Shown here piece by piece: positions 24,444-36,734 of a stretch of DNA of 64,000 bases (position 1 is the stretch's first letter; every line of letters begins with the position of its first letter). Source of the stretch: Congeria kusceri (lineage: Eukaryota > Mollusca > Bivalvia > Myida > Dreissenidae). The position numbers were made by a program, and so were the translations under genes. Below the pieces are notes generated by a model. That model did no database searches. It saw nothing but the letters and a program-made list of their open reading frames with translations, and was not told the origin of the DNA. Location: assembly GCA_027627225.1 (NCBI GenBank), contig CM051032.1:65203137-65267136 (forward strand), read 5' to 3'.

Positions 24444-25950
24444 TGTTACACTGTTCAGTAAAAATAAACTACACAAAAAATTTCAATAATTTAAAATAAA
24501 ACAACCAAACAGGGTATGTGCAATATTCTCTCTCTCAATGCGACAGTGCTGTAATAGTTAGCAGTTGTTAGTATATTTTAACCTAGATAGTGTAAGTTGT
24601 TAAAGCATTAGTAATTTGGGCCAAGTAAATTTACATTAAACAATATTCTGCAAAATAATATGTTCAAACATTTTAAATTAATTACAAAATTTAAATATTC
24701 TACTCGATCTACTGGTGAGCGACCCTAATACAGGATTCAATTAATTTTGACACACAGCACTTACAAATCCATGTCACTTGTCAATAAAAAGAAATTAATC
24801 ACAGTGATGCTCAAAATTATTTACAAGGTAACACTTACACACACAAATATTTAAAATATATACATTACCTTTCGATTTATCAAATATTTACATCAAAAGT
24901 TTACTTCCGTTTTAGTTTTACAACAAAAACGTGAATTACACAAGAACTGATGACGTCAAAGGTCAATACGGTTATTAAAATTCTAATCCTCAAATCTACT
25001 TAATTATGAGTTATAATTGCAAGTTTTTATCCAAATTATAGTATAATTTAACTACTTTAATTGATTTAAATCAACAAAGCACAAAATACACTTTAGAATA
25101 ATAGTTCAAAATTTAGCACACGATTTCTAAATTTAGACAATAATATGTATTAAACAAACGTAAAATTGACATGTCCAATAATTTTACTTTATTCCAAGAC
25201 AAAAAATGCCTACAGCCAAAGAAAATGCACTTAATTAAAATGCAGAACTGTACAAAATAAATGTATTATTACAGAATAATTCAAATGGAGGAATTTAACA
25301 AATATGTCCGAGATCCGAATCGTTATTCAAAACGAAAGTAGAATAATACAAAAATTTAACTCTAAAATGTAGAATTAATGTAACAAAATGGTACTTACAG
25401 AAATTCCTGATCAAATTTTCCCAATATCCAATAAAACACACTAAAACACTAAAAAATTAAAACACTTAAATAAAAATCGGTCCATTAACTGGTACAGTTC
25501 ACCATCGAGTCCACAGTCACTGTAGTGGAACATGTACGCGTGGTACGATCCTGAGTGTCTGGTGGAATCACTGGAGGTCACTGGGGGATTCGCTACTTTT
25601 CTGGGCTGGAACGCAAAACTCGTCCGGGCTCGAACGCACTTCTGGTCTGGGCTCGAACGCAGAGTTCGACAAAGTCTACAGCAAGTCGATGTTTGCACAC
25701 GCGCACGTCATTGTAGTTGGAGAATGTCAAACTGTACTGCCTGACATACAGCTAGGTAGCTGCCAACAAGGTGGAACACTACTGTACTCTGGTCCTCAGG
25801 GCAGATATGCCTGGATCTAGGCTTGACTCTCGTCCCAAAGCCTGACACTCTGTACAGCTTCGGTGTAGAAATGCCACAGTTCTAAATGCTGAATCACAGT
25901 TGGGAATCCGCCGTTGTGTTACTGGGGTTCTCTAGGTCCTGACCATCAGT
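24444..25950 (-). other. Untranslated leader of the LTR element
   Basis: About 1.5 kb between the primer-binding site and the gag start with no long frame. The segment 25440-25960 is GC-richer than its surroundings and has short overlapping frames on both strands. The part nearer gag is AT-rich. Whether the leader contains a spliced upstream exon cannot be judged. Confidence 0.5.
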
Positions 25951-25951
25951 C

Positions 25952-25972
25952 CAAAATCACGTTGGGCGCCAT
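25952..25972 (-). promoter_or_regulatory. Primer-binding site, tRNA-Lys type
   Basis: On the - strand, immediately inside the LTR, the sequence is TGGCGCCCAACGTGATTTTG. TGGCGCCCAACGTG is the complement of the 3' end of animal tRNA-Lys (CUU type) used by many LTR elements. Its position next to the TG..CA terminus of the LTR fixes the element's orientation. Confidence 0.75.
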
Positions 25973-25973
25973 T

Positions 25974-26509
25974 TGTAGCAGGGTGTGATAAAAAAACCAC
26001 TCGTGGGTATAATTATATACTTCATTATGTATGATCGTATGATCCAAATGATGGCCTGAAACAGTAACAATTATTATAATACAACATATTACAATGATAA
26101 TACAAGTAATTTCAAGAATTCATTGTAATACATATTAATTAATTTAGGACAAGTATTAAATAAAAAATATATCAAAAATTCAATTCAATACAATACAATT
26201 TATGTAATAAAATAATATATATACATCACCAGTGACCAACCCCTATAGTTTGAATATAAGATAAGTTACTTATTGGCAAATGGTAAATGCCATACAGAGA
26301 CCTATCTTGAACAAAGTCAAATAGTGAATGCACTAAGATAGAAAAATCTATTACACCTATTGATTATAAACATCTCACTATAAAAGCATAGGACAGACAT
26401 TAGTAAAAACAGTTCACCAATCACTCACTCACACTGACAGTTCTCACTCTCTAATTGGATTAGTGGTCAGTAAAATATCAATAGGATTAGTAGTGAATAC
26501 CCTGTTACA
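25974..26509 (-). repeat. 5' long terminal repeat (536 bp)
   Basis: The termini are inverted: TGTAGCAGGG on the + strand at 25974 and CCCTGTTACA ending at 26509, so on the - strand the LTR runs TGTAACAGGG...CCCTGCTACA (TG..CA ends). A 'cttttatag' TATA-like motif sits in the first third on the - strand. A second LTR copy was not found in the window. Confidence 0.8.
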
Positions 26510-26640
26510 TATGGAAAATATGACAGGAATACGAAACTTTAACGCAAATTGTTAACGACATCGCAATGCCCGCCCGCCCAACCGACCGGTTTTCGCTAAT
26601 CTATAAGCCGAGATTTTTTGTTAAAAAATCCGGCTAAAAA

Positions 26641-27479
26641 GCACTTAAATTAAAGATATATTTAAAATACAACAGTTTGTTTTCGGTATCTGGCCATACC
26701 CCTTTCTTGCTAAAGTTTGGCTCTTTGCAACCCAACCCGCCTCATTTTACTGTGATATTTAAGACTGAGATTATTTTAAGTGAGCGTGAGGGCGTGATTT
26801 AACAGAAAGCGTGAGAGACTTGACAGATATTGAACACGCTTTTAAACTTTAACAAGACATTACGATTGATTAAACTCTGGTGAGGGACCCATTTTGACCT
26901 TGTTTCCAATTGTTGCAGTTTGTCATTATCTGTGTTCTCTTTAGATTAAGCAAAGTATTAAAATGAGCATGATGACGGCAATGTTTAATAGTGTATCTTG
27001 TTTATTACATGTTACATCAAATGTATTAAAAAATATGAAAATCTACGAGTTAAAATTTACTCCATGATCTACGTCTTTAAAAGAACGTCGCTTCATATGC
27101 GACGTCGTCGTCTTTGATCTTCTCTTGCGGCATCTTTTATGTAGTTCAAACTCATTGCCTTGGGAAATTATTTTTGAAAGAAGCTATCCAGCAAGCTTTC
27201 GACAGTTTCTGGTTCTTTCCAGTGTGATTTTCTTCTACAAAAAGAATATCTCCGACAATTAACATAAATTTAACTAACCGTTAAAAAATGACCCCATGAC
27301 TGTTCAAAAATTTAACGACTGATCAGTTTTCAACGACATGTTGGCTGGGTCATTTTTCAACGTTGAAAAGGGACCCATGGGGTCAATTTTAAACGGGGTC
27401 AATATTTAATGTTACACCGGAATTCCGTTTTTTCAGAGCACTCAAAGTCATTTCCTAATTCATGTAAATCCGATGAGAT
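26641..27479. other. Gene-free interval
   Basis: Contains at 27270-27420 a palindromic cluster of 'gttgaaaagggacccatgggg' type motifs that is an inverted relative of 18650-18820 ('ttgaaaattgaccccatggg'). No exon recognised. Confidence 0.4.
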
Positions 27480-28310
27480 CATTGGGGGTGGGGGCAGATG
27501 TCTGACTATCTGACAGGTTTTGCGTTGTCTGGAACACTCTGGACGCCACACTTTTTGCCCAATCAACTTGAAACCTGCTCAGAACATTTGTTTTATGATA
27601 TCTCTGTCGAGCTCGAAAATGTTTCCGCTACGCTGAAAAACATGGCCACCAGGAGGCGGGACAATTTTCCTTATATGGCTATATTGAAAACTTTTAAAAG
27701 CTTGTGAAAAATCTAGAGGCCACATATTTTGCCAGCCCAATAAACATGACACTTGCTCAGAACATTTGTTTGTATGATATATCGGCCGAGTTTGAAAATG
27801 TGTCTGCACTGTTGAAAAACATGGACGCCAGGGGTCGAGGAAGTTTTCCTTATATGGCTATATTGAGCCGTGGATCTGGTGATGACGCACTGGCGGATCC
27901 GTGGTCTAGTGGTAACGCGCTGACTTCACAACCCAGTGGACGCAGGTTCGAGCCACACTCTAATCTACTAACTCGTCTTTCGCATGAGAAGTTAAACCGA
28001 GGTGCATTGTAGTAGGTGCTTCACACCTGGCACTAAAAGACCCAGGGTCATCTCTGGAACGGGGCGTCTCCTGTATCTTGCACTATCCCCCGTAACCCAA
28101 TTAACAAGTCTTCTGGGGCGATGGCCATATGGGAGAGAATCCCGTGCACTCGATAAAAAATACTACACTTGAGGCTACATTTTTTGCCCAATCAACATGA
28201 AACTTTCTCAGAACATTTCTTGTGATATCTCGGTCGAGCTCAAAAATGGTTCCGCTCCGTTAAAAAACGTGGTCACCAGGGGGTGGGGCAATTTTCCTTT
28301 AAATCGAAGA
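27480..28310 (+). repeat. Tandem units of the 'gaaacttgctcagaacattt' family, split by a SINE
   Basis: Units at about 27530-27715, 27715-27870 and 28165-28310 share 'tgcccaatcaacatgaaact', 'gaacatttgtt..atgatatctcgg' and 'ttttccttatatggctatat'. The SINE at 27872-28170 interrupts the third unit. Confidence 0.75.
27872..28170 (+). mobile_element. tRNA-derived SINE, ~300 bp
   Basis: The head at about 27895-27960 has an A-box-like GTGGTCTAGTGGTAACGCG and a B-box GGTTCGAGCC, with a Val(CAC)-like loop TTCACAA. The acceptor stem does not close, so it is not a functional tRNA gene. A unique body follows ('gtgcttcacacctggcacta', 'cccagggtcatctctgg', 'ttctggggcgatggccatat') and a short A-rich tail 'gataaaaaatac'. 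It sits inside a tandem-repeat unit that resumes on the other side. Molluscan genomes carry many such SINEs; the exact family is not assigned. Confidence 0.7.
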
Positions 28311-28797
28311 AAAAGCGCATGGACACTCTAAAAGTAACATCGTGTACTGAATGTAAAAAATGTAACTGACATTTTGTAAATTTGTCAGGAGAAGCAAATA
28401 ACTGTTTTATTAAAATGATAAATATTTTTCAGTATACCAAATTTCTGATTAGTGTTATAATGACATGTGAAAAACTACAAATTGAGATATATTTTTTCAA
28501 AAAAGTTTTAATTTAAAAAAGGAATAGTTACCTTAATTGCAACGCTATTTAAATAGTTAATGCAAATAATCATGTAAGTGCTCTTAATGTAGTTTGTAAC
28601 TTTTGAAAATATAAAGTCTTATGTCATGTAAGTCCTGTTACTTTTAAACAGGTAATTAGTAATGACATTGTGAAACAAGAAATATCGTTTTTTTTAAAGA
28701 TATTCGGCTTTTATGGCAATTCAATTGTGAACATAAGGAATGTAGATTAAACTTCTACATAAATAAACTTAAACTGACAAATGTGTAACTTAGTTGT

Positions 28798-29255
28798 GTT
28801 TTTATGCCCCCGGCATCTTGATGCGGGAGGCATATAGTGATTGTCCTGTCCGTCCGTCCGTGACAAGGTTAAGTAAATTTTACCTTTTCGTCTAGCACCA
28901 ACACCGCTTACTACAACACTTAGATATTTACACAGTTGTTACTTATGACCGTTCTCAATCCACCCATATCACCCAGCCTCGCTTTGACGAAACGATATAA
29001 TCTAGTTAACCAAGAAATGGCACCTTTGAATTATTATAAGTCCAAATTAGGTCAAGGTCAAAGTGAGGTTGGGTGGATAGGGAATGGTCATAAGCAAAAA
29101 CTGTGTAAGTATCCAAGTGTTGTAGCAAGCGGTGTTGGTGCTAGACGAAACAGTAAAATCTACCTAACCTTGTCACGGACGGAAGAACGGACGAAAGGAC
29201 GGACAGGACGATCACTATATGCCTCCCGCATCATGATGTCGGTGGCATAAAAAGA
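28798..29255. mobile_element. 458-bp foldback element with ~190-bp arms
   Basis: The left arm begins TTTTTATGCCCCCGGCATC and the right arm ends as its near-complement. The match continues inward through 'ggcatatagtgat', 'gtccgtccgtgacaaggtta', 'gtctagcaccaacaccgctt' and 'cacttagatatttacacag'. The loop is about 60 bp. The 104-codon frame at 28936-29250 is just the right arm. No transposase. Confidence 0.8.
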
Positions 29256-29495
29256 GTTATACAGAAAATAATGCGTAGACGGTATATACATAGAGCATCG
29301 GAACAAATAAACGGCACTGAGGGTACTTTATTAGCATGTACATTTCTTTCCGATGGCTCAAGCATGCTCACGCATAACAACAACAATAATTTTGTCGAGT
29401 TTCTTGCCTTTTCAATTGCATGTCGTCTCTTGAAAACCAGAAGGTGTCATCAGCATATGTGCAAAGAAGGCCGATAGCCCGGTATGGCTTTATAT

Positions 29496-30410
29496 TAGGG
29501 ATGGGACCGAATACTGAAATCAATATTGGAATACTCGTTTTAGGTATTCGAAAACCTGTCCGAATATTTATATATCCGAAGTATGTATACTACGTGTACG
29601 TAGTTGTTTTACCTTGTTTCAGTGGTAAATGAGCGATATAACTTAGTGAGTGTTAGGCAAACATAACGAACTGTAAGATATTGTTAAATGTATTGTTAAT
29701 TAATTGGTTAATCGTTCCGTTTTTTTTCAGAACCATGAAGCTTGTATCTGCTGTGCAGATTACACGTTGCCGGGGTTTTGTCTAAGGACCGCGTAAAGTA
29801 CTTCCAAGCACGTGATGGTGGCATTGTTTATTAATTAAGACTCTTGTACAATATACGATGTTGATATACTGGAGTATAATTTACAAGTGACGTATATCAG
29901 ATTGACCAGATCATGCAAATTTTGTTAAAGAAATTGATTGGCTGATAATGGATTCATTTTTATTGGTTTACCAAGAGAGTACTTGTAATTTACTGTAAAC
30001 AAGTTAACCATATAGATGTCACTTAAGGATAATATACAACAATGTACGCCTTGTGCAAACTGAAACCGTTATCACAACATGGCCCAGTTTTGTTATGTGT
30101 GGATACAATGCGTCATATTCGCGCCTCCTACAAACCGTTTATTCGGGGCCCTTGTAAAGACGTGGCCCCCATGCCAATTACAAATTGTCGTTAACTGGAC
30201 ATGTTTGGCATTTGTTGTAAAAACGTTACACTACCCCCGCCCGCCTGCTAGGCAGGAAATGCGACTGGAATTCATGTTAACTTTGCAAAAAAAAACATGA
30301 ATTTTTAATGAAATTTTGTTCTTTAAATAAATTTGAAAATCGAATATTGGTATTCGTTTTTTTTTACATTCGAATATTAACCGATATTCGAATATTCGTT
30401 CCCATCCCTA
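29496..30410. mobile_element. Non-autonomous hAT-like element, copy 2 (915 bp)
   Basis: Ends TAGGGATGGGACCGAATA and, inverted, TAGGGATGGGAACGAATA. The flanks CTTTATAT (29488-29495) and CTTTAAAT (30411-30418) match at 7 of 8 bases. 'attcgaata' repeats lie inside both ends. The GC-richer segment at 30060-30290 has no domain. The length equals that of the copy at 58256-59170. Confidence 0.8.
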
Positions 30411-30418
30411 CTTTAAAT

Positions 30419-31499
30419 GGACAATATATAGTCAGATGGACTGACCTTGAAGTCAGCATAAATTCAATCGCGAGTAGCTGGTCAATCTGCCATAGCTAAT
30501 AACTAATTAAAAACCATAAATAATATATAGAGGATTTAAATCGATCATCATCACGTGGTATGTTATGACGGCAGGGATTTGATTAGAGCTATGCTCGGAA
30601 CCATTCAAATCTTTGCGCGGAGGTTGATATATCTATGGTAATGCATTCTATACATAGAGTGTGACGTCACTGCTGTCGTCTAACATCCATACTAGGAACT
30701 GATTACTATCCATATTTTGCTAAATAGTACATACTCAATGATATAGTCCGCGGAGGAAATAATTTCCAAACAAGCACAATTTCGGTATATTCTTACTAAA
30801 ACCATGTTTAACTATGATAACTATGTCATCATTATTAACTTTAAACACTCAAAGCATTGTGTTTATAACTGTTCGTACGATAAAATGCGTTTAACTTGCG
30901 TTGTCTTGCACTTTCTACTTTCACTTTCGAACATTATTTACAAATGAACAAATAGAGATAAACACTTTTTTATTATTGAAAACAACGGCGGATTATATTT
31001 TCAAATTGAATTAAACGATGCACAGATTGAGTTACTTGCACCAAGTTACGTCCTACAAGACTGTATGACGATTTTGCTAATGTTTAAGAGAAGCGTCTCA
31101 TGATTCAGTTGGCGCCATCTGAATATAGTGCTTGCTCATCATGCACAGCGCCAAATCACACAGGTTAGTTGCGAGAAGCGACACCTGGTGGACACAATGA
31201 TGGTAATGTGTGCGAAAGGGTGGGTATAAAACGCAGCTTTTAGCGTAGCCAATATACACAAAGAAGGAAAATGACTAGAATGGGATTTTGTAATAGTAAA
31301 TGACATTCATCTCCTATAAATTGCATATTAATTTAAATCTATTATAACAGTCTGCAATAGCTTGTTCGCGCAGCTGTTTTATAATTATAATATCAGTTCT
31401 AATATTGTTACACCTGTTTTTAATATTTCGAACATATCTTGTTATGTAAAGCGGATTGCAACCCAATTCATCAAATGCACTGGTTAAGCATTATATGCG
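30419..31499. other. Gene-free interval with a TATA-like motif
   Basis: Mostly unique AT-rich sequence. 'ggtataaaacgcagc' at 31223-31237 recurs inverted at 33618-33632 (see findings). No exon recognised. Confidence 0.4.
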
Positions 31500-31870
31500 A
31501 GGACCTTCGCCCGAGTCATTGATGATGACGTTGGTTTCGTCGGAGTTGGCGATATTATAGATGTTGTCAGCGATGATGAAGTTGGTGTCTTCTGAGTCGG
31601 CGATGATAGTAGGTGTCGTCAGCGATGATGAAGTTGGTGTCATCGGAGTCGGCGATGATATACTTGTTGTTGTCAGCGATGATAAAGTTGGTGTCGTCTG
31701 CGAAGATGAAGTTGGTGTCGTCGGAGTTGGTGCTGTCAGCGATGATGAATTTGTATCGTCGGCGATGATGACGTTGGTTTTTTCGCAGTTGTTGATGACG
31801 AAGTTGGTGTCGTCAGAGTCAGTGATGATGACGTTGGTGTCGCCGGGTTCGACGATGATAAAGATCATGT
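31500..31870. repeat. Minisatellite of ~24-27-bp units, open in two opposite frames
   Basis: The + strand repeats 'gatgatgaagttggtgtcgtc' with variants about 13 times. Because the unit length is a multiple of three, a 125-codon frame (- strand, 31491-31868) and a 112-codon frame (+ strand, 31561-31899) stay open. The - peptide is DDTNFIIAD-like then SSLTTPT-rich; the + peptide is VVSDDEVGV-like. Neither resembles a known family. I annotate a repeat, not a gene. Confidence 0.7.
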
Positions 31871-34800
31871 CACGTCCATTAATTCAAACGTTAAGGTAAT
31901 ATATATATGATCATTGTAGGGCATAGTCTGTATTGCATGCAGTTGCAGTTAGTATTTTGTTTGTTTTATAATATATTTCAAATAATAAGTTAATAAGCAA
32001 ACATTTAGTACTAATTAACTACTTATTAAGTCGATGAGAATTTGCATGTAGCACCGGCCATCATGTGGTTCAAGAATTCGTGATTTTACATTTTAAATAA
32101 TGTAAAATCTTCCTTGTGTGTTTACATTAAATCTACTATATGTCTACATAATAAATATACTCTACGTTTGCCTAAAATTAATTTTATTACGTACAATTAG
32201 CATGCATGAAAAAAGACATTATGTGTATTGCTATCACGTTGAGATAATACGAATAACACACGTACAGTGCCCCCATGGGAGATTAACATGATAAGCCGAC
32301 ATATTATTGATAAAAAAATTAGTTAATCGTTTGTGACATTACACAAGTGTACTGTAGACATTAAGTGTCACAAAAGTAAACCAGATTCCACAATCCAATC
32401 AAAACGCTACTGACTATGATGATGTTGATTTTTCATAATTATTGAACTGGTATACACTTACTGATATGATTGATGACTGAATGAATTTATTAGGTTTGAA
32501 TCAATTGTGTGTATTTATCATACCTTAAAAGTTATTACAATACAGTGATGAAACTTTTATCATGAGTTTATTCTTAGTTTTACTAAAAACATAATACAAA
32601 TAAGAATTTTAAATGGCTCGCTTTCGTCTCCGGAAATAATTCTTAAGACAAAGTTGTTACATTATACTGAAGACCAGAAGACCAGAACAGAAGATGTATT
32701 TTATTTTATATCAGAAACTGTGCTTAAACATTAAGGCTAGTTCATTCTGGAAATGAAAAAAAAACACGCTTCAATAAGAAACATGGTAACACTTGATTTA
32801 CGTTTTCGTTGAAGTACCGGTCGCGACCGAAGAGTGTGACGAAAATACTAAAAACCATCATATATTTCAGAGGAACTAGTTTCAACCATCACCTATGATT
32901 AGATACATATTCATAACAGTTGTAAATAAAAATACTCGTAATTACAGGCCTTGCAGACCGGTTGAAACACCAGCGGAAATTATACAAACAACTTAATATG
33001 CAATTATATCAGGTCACATCTAGACGTTATATTTAACACGTTATTTGATAAATAAATATATCGAGACTATTAATATAAATAACAGCTATACTCTGTAATA
33101 ATTTCAAAATAACAATTAACAATATACTGATAGAAAATACGAAATAATAGATCTATTAAAAATATAATGTTCAATCTATGTAACTGGCACAAATTAGTTT
33201 AATTAATAAGTATTCAAACGAATTGTTTTTTTTTAATACCTTACCCTCTAAATTATATTACAATTACGAAATGAATGTAATTATTAATATAAATAATTGT
33301 ATAAACACAGTAAAAACATTATAATGATTATTAACTTAGTCAAAATAATGCAACACTATAACTTAGACATATAGTAACGCAATTTACCATTTACCGGTAG
33401 ACTTAATAATAGTTCTTTTAACTGTTAATTAAATTTAATTATTTCGCAATTGTTTGAATATTGAAAGCTATACTTACCTGATTATTGAAAAAAAAATGCA
33501 TACAAATAAGAAATAATTGGTTATTGACATTGCTTTGCTTTGCGTCTGTGTCGGCTGCGTTTTCCTACGATTTCTGTATTGGCTGCGTTTTTCAACGATA
33601 TCTATATTGGCTGCACAGCTGCGTTTTATACCCCTTTAACTCAGCTTGCATAGTGCAGGCTGCGCTAATAGCTGCTAAATTACCTACCCGTAACTATGCT
33701 TGATACTAACGTGTTAAACTCATAGAAATGGGGACATTGATGTTCGTACTTATAACACATACATGACCGAATCCTCCCTTATACGCATTAGTTGTCCGCC
33801 TCCGCAATGTTTAATACCGCGCGACGCGCATGTTCCATATATATACCATGAATATAAAGGTAATTATATCTACATGTATCAATTACATGGAGTGAATGGT
33901 CTTTCCAAAAAACTGAAGAAAAACCATTTGTTCACAAAATCTAATCTTAAACATTTTCTAACTGTTTAATAAAAAAAATGCATTGATTAGCTTGCGTGGT
34001 TCGAAATTATCAAATTTCAAATGAGAACCTAACAGGTTCTGCACTAAACAAAAATTATTTACAAATATTTCATCGTTATCATGCGAGTGTAGTTAAGTTC
34101 AGTTTGGTGCCTTAGTACTACTAATAATAATTATTATTAATATTTTTATTTTTATTTTTATTATTATGATAATAATAATAATAGGCCCAGTGAGAATTTG
34201 TTTGGGCCGAACTGTTTCGAATTAGCGAACAGCCTGGTCCCCACCCAACGTTTTAGTAATTCTGAACGGTTAGGTCGGGCACCATACTAAATTGCGAAAT
34301 TTTCTTTGGGTTTTGAGAGGCCTCTTTGGTGCGAATAATATTAAAAATATCGCGCGGAAATGTCTTATTGCGAAGGATCCATAGTAAGAATTAAGCTTGA
34401 CAATCTGCTGTAAGTTGATATAATTACTTATTGTAATAGAGAATAATATATTTCAGTATTATTTAATTATATATCTTAATTCACCTATAGAACTTACGCG
34501 ACTTCATCTACTTTCGATTTGACATGTGTTTGTAATTAAGTTACTTCGTACCAATGTTTACAAATTGATATAGTATAACAAGTTAGGCTCTGTGCCAATA
34601 TTGAGCTAATTTTTATATGTGAAATATTGGCGGATTAACGTGGGAAAGACCAATTATGTGGTGAAACTTTCTAGCTATATGTCTAAAGATTTGTTTTTAT
34701 GTTTGTTTTGGATTTTCGCTGTTTTTAACAGTATTTCAGTCATATCACGGCAGTCAGTTAACCTACTCACACTTTTCCTGGGCAAGCTTAGCCTATCTAA

Positions 34801-34893
34801 GCGGTTTACCAGTACTAAGTACACGTATCTATACTTGAATCAGAGGTAGGGGGAGAATGGCTGTAGAAATAATTTCATGACCAATCCCTATCT
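31871..34893. other. AT-rich gene-free region (~3 kb)
   Basis: Low-GC, largely unique sequence with a TAT/ATT microsatellite at 34125-34185 and no exon that I can support. 33485-33700 contains the inverted copy of the 31223 TATA-like motif and three 'ggctgcgtttt' repeats. On the - strand a possible donor ('aataatcag|gtaagtata') lies at about 33480, so a short non-coding first exon is conceivable. Confidence 0.4.
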
Positions 34894-36734
34894 GTACTGG
34901 TGAGCGAGTATTTGTCGGATGAAATGTGCATTTATTTTGGGACAGTTTTAATTCATGAACAAACTCAACGCTTGTAACATCCTGGGTTGATCACCCATTT
35001 GCGTATGTAAACAAAATAAGTTTCACTTGTGCGCATTACAGTAAAATATACGGAGAAATGCTTTATAATTTTATTTAATCTATATTAGACAACAAATAAA
35101 TAATCAGATGCTCAATTTATATGAAAATAATACCACTTTATAAAATGATTTAGTAATTACTAGAGAATATAAGTAAGGCGTTGAAACAAATACGGAAGCA
35201 TGACGTTTTAAAGAGTTTACTAGACGTTATATATCTATGTAGCTACTACACACGTCCTTAACGACGTAGCGGGTTAAATAATGTTCTGCCAGAGTTCTTC
35301 TGCTATAATGAGCAGACAGCCAACACTATCACAAACCCTGTCTGGGCCCCAAATTGGGATTTTATCGCGCATGCGCATGTCATTTTACTTCCCAAGACGA
35401 CAGTTGCATGTGCTTTAGACTATCAGGGCTTTTTTTCCTTCTTTAACAGACGCCGACATTCGGCGTCTTCCCAATTCGAAAAATTCGGTCTTTTTCCCAA
35501 TTCCACGTTACGAATTTCCCAAAAAGATACACTTTCCCAATGCAAAAACATTGCTTTTTTGTCTCAATTTCGTCAGGAATTCGGTAAGTACATTCAACGC
35601 AAACGCGTATGCTTGTTTATTGTGACGTACAAAACAGAAGCGGCCCTATGGCAAGGGAGTTAACTCTCGATGACTTACTGCCTCGTGACGTACAAAACAG
35701 AAGCGGCCCTATAAATACTTTCGTTTTCTCTCATTTCAATGGTAAGGGAGTTTACTCGCGATGATTCACTGCATCGTAATCTGGTCATGTCGCACAATAG
35801 CAAATACTATAAAAAGTCGTTAAATAAGCGACAGAAAGGAAATGAACGATCGTTATTCGACTGCGGGGTAACGAAGAAGACAAAGGTTAATATGTTTAAC
35901 GTATTCTGTTTGATTGATTTTGTCGATGTGGCAAGAAAACAATGAAAATAATTGACGTTGACAGCGTGTATTTCGGCTGTTAATTTTTAAAGCTACTGTT
36001 GTTTAAAAGACGTTGTCATTGGTGGCACTCGGTGAAGTTGTTAATAATGTGAAATATGAAAGTGAAAAACATTGACATGTGTTTACATTTTTGCTAAACA
36101 GTTTACTTGGACCTGTTAGACCTATTCAAATGGCTGTAGGACTAGACTACACCTTTTTATTTCATGATCAGTAAATAACTAACTGCAACTTATTTGTACC
36201 CTGATAAATGGTTTTTGTTCATGTGTTATTATTAATTTCTGTATTCAGATTAAAATTCTCTCAACAGAATAAATAGTGCAAATATTGAAAAAGAGTTTAT
36301 ATGTTATTGTTTTATTAGTATATATTAATGTATGTATTGAACTGATATGGTTACAGGGATTTCAACAGCAGAAAAACCTTTTGTATAAGAAGTATCAATT
36401 TTTTTTTTTTAACTTAAAAGAACCTATTTCCCAATTTCAACTTTTTACGCGTGAATTCTTCCCAATTTCATCGTTTCACGCGCTTGTTTTTCCCAAAATG
36501 GACAGGCTAGGGCGTCTTCCCAATTTGGGCAAAAAAAGCCCTGACTATCAACGCAAACATTTGGGGTTTTACCAAAAAATAAACTCACTATTTTCGAAGA
36601 AAAATGAAACATACTTGAAAATATAAGCGTTTATTTGTATTATGATGATAAAATACGAAAAGCGGTTACGAAACGCGAAGATTTAGAAACGTCCGGATAA
36701 TACTACTGTCCGACAAATACTCGCTCACCAGTAC
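34894..36734. mobile_element. Element with perfect 26-bp terminal inverted repeats, itself interrupted
   Basis: 34894-34919 and 36709-36734 are perfect inverted copies (beginning GTACTGGTGAGCGAG). The 1120-bp hAT-like element at 35424-36543 sits inside, so the original was about 720 bp and non-coding. Ends of the form gTActgg/ccagTAc would allow a TA target site (Tc1/mariner-like), but this is not decisive. Confidence 0.7.
35424..36543. mobile_element. hAT-like element with 5-bp target duplication (CAGGGCTTTTTTT ends)
   Basis: The ends CAGGGCTTTTTTT are inverted, and both flanks are ACTAT (35419-35423, 36544-36548). Subterminal 'cttcccaatttc' motifs repeat at both ends, as in hAT transposase-binding regions. 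The frames at 35739-35945 and 36276-36626 have no similarity that I recognise to transposase. 55070-55213 shares the same ends. Confidence 0.7.

Larger units (their letters stand above)
23739..26509 (-). mobile_element. 5' half of an LTR retrotransposon (LTR, primer site, gag), 3' part missing
   Basis: The element reads leftward: LTR at 25974-26509, primer-binding site next to it, a ~1.5-kb leader, then a gag frame cut at about 23740. Both flanks belong to the same ~145-bp repeat array, so the element lies inside it. Protease, reverse transcriptase, integrase and the second LTR are absent. About 40 bases of the host repeat unit are also missing at the junction, which suggests a deletion after insertion rather than a simple solo copy. 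Confidence 0.8.

Noticed and set aside
27895..27965. tRNA-Val(CAC)-like gene on the + strand
   Set aside because: The cloverleaf does not close and it is followed by a SINE body and A-rich tail.
28936..29250. 104-codon frame as a gene
   Set aside because: It is the right arm of a foldback element.
31491..31868. 125-codon frame as a protein gene
   Set aside because: Open only because the minisatellite unit is a multiple of three; an equally long frame is open on the other strand and no domain is visible.
36276..36626. 116-codon frame inside a hAT-like element as transposase
   Set aside because: Phenylalanine/lysine-rich product of AT-rich DNA without the hAT catalytic or zinc-finger motifs. 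Its 3' part is the element's subterminal repeat.
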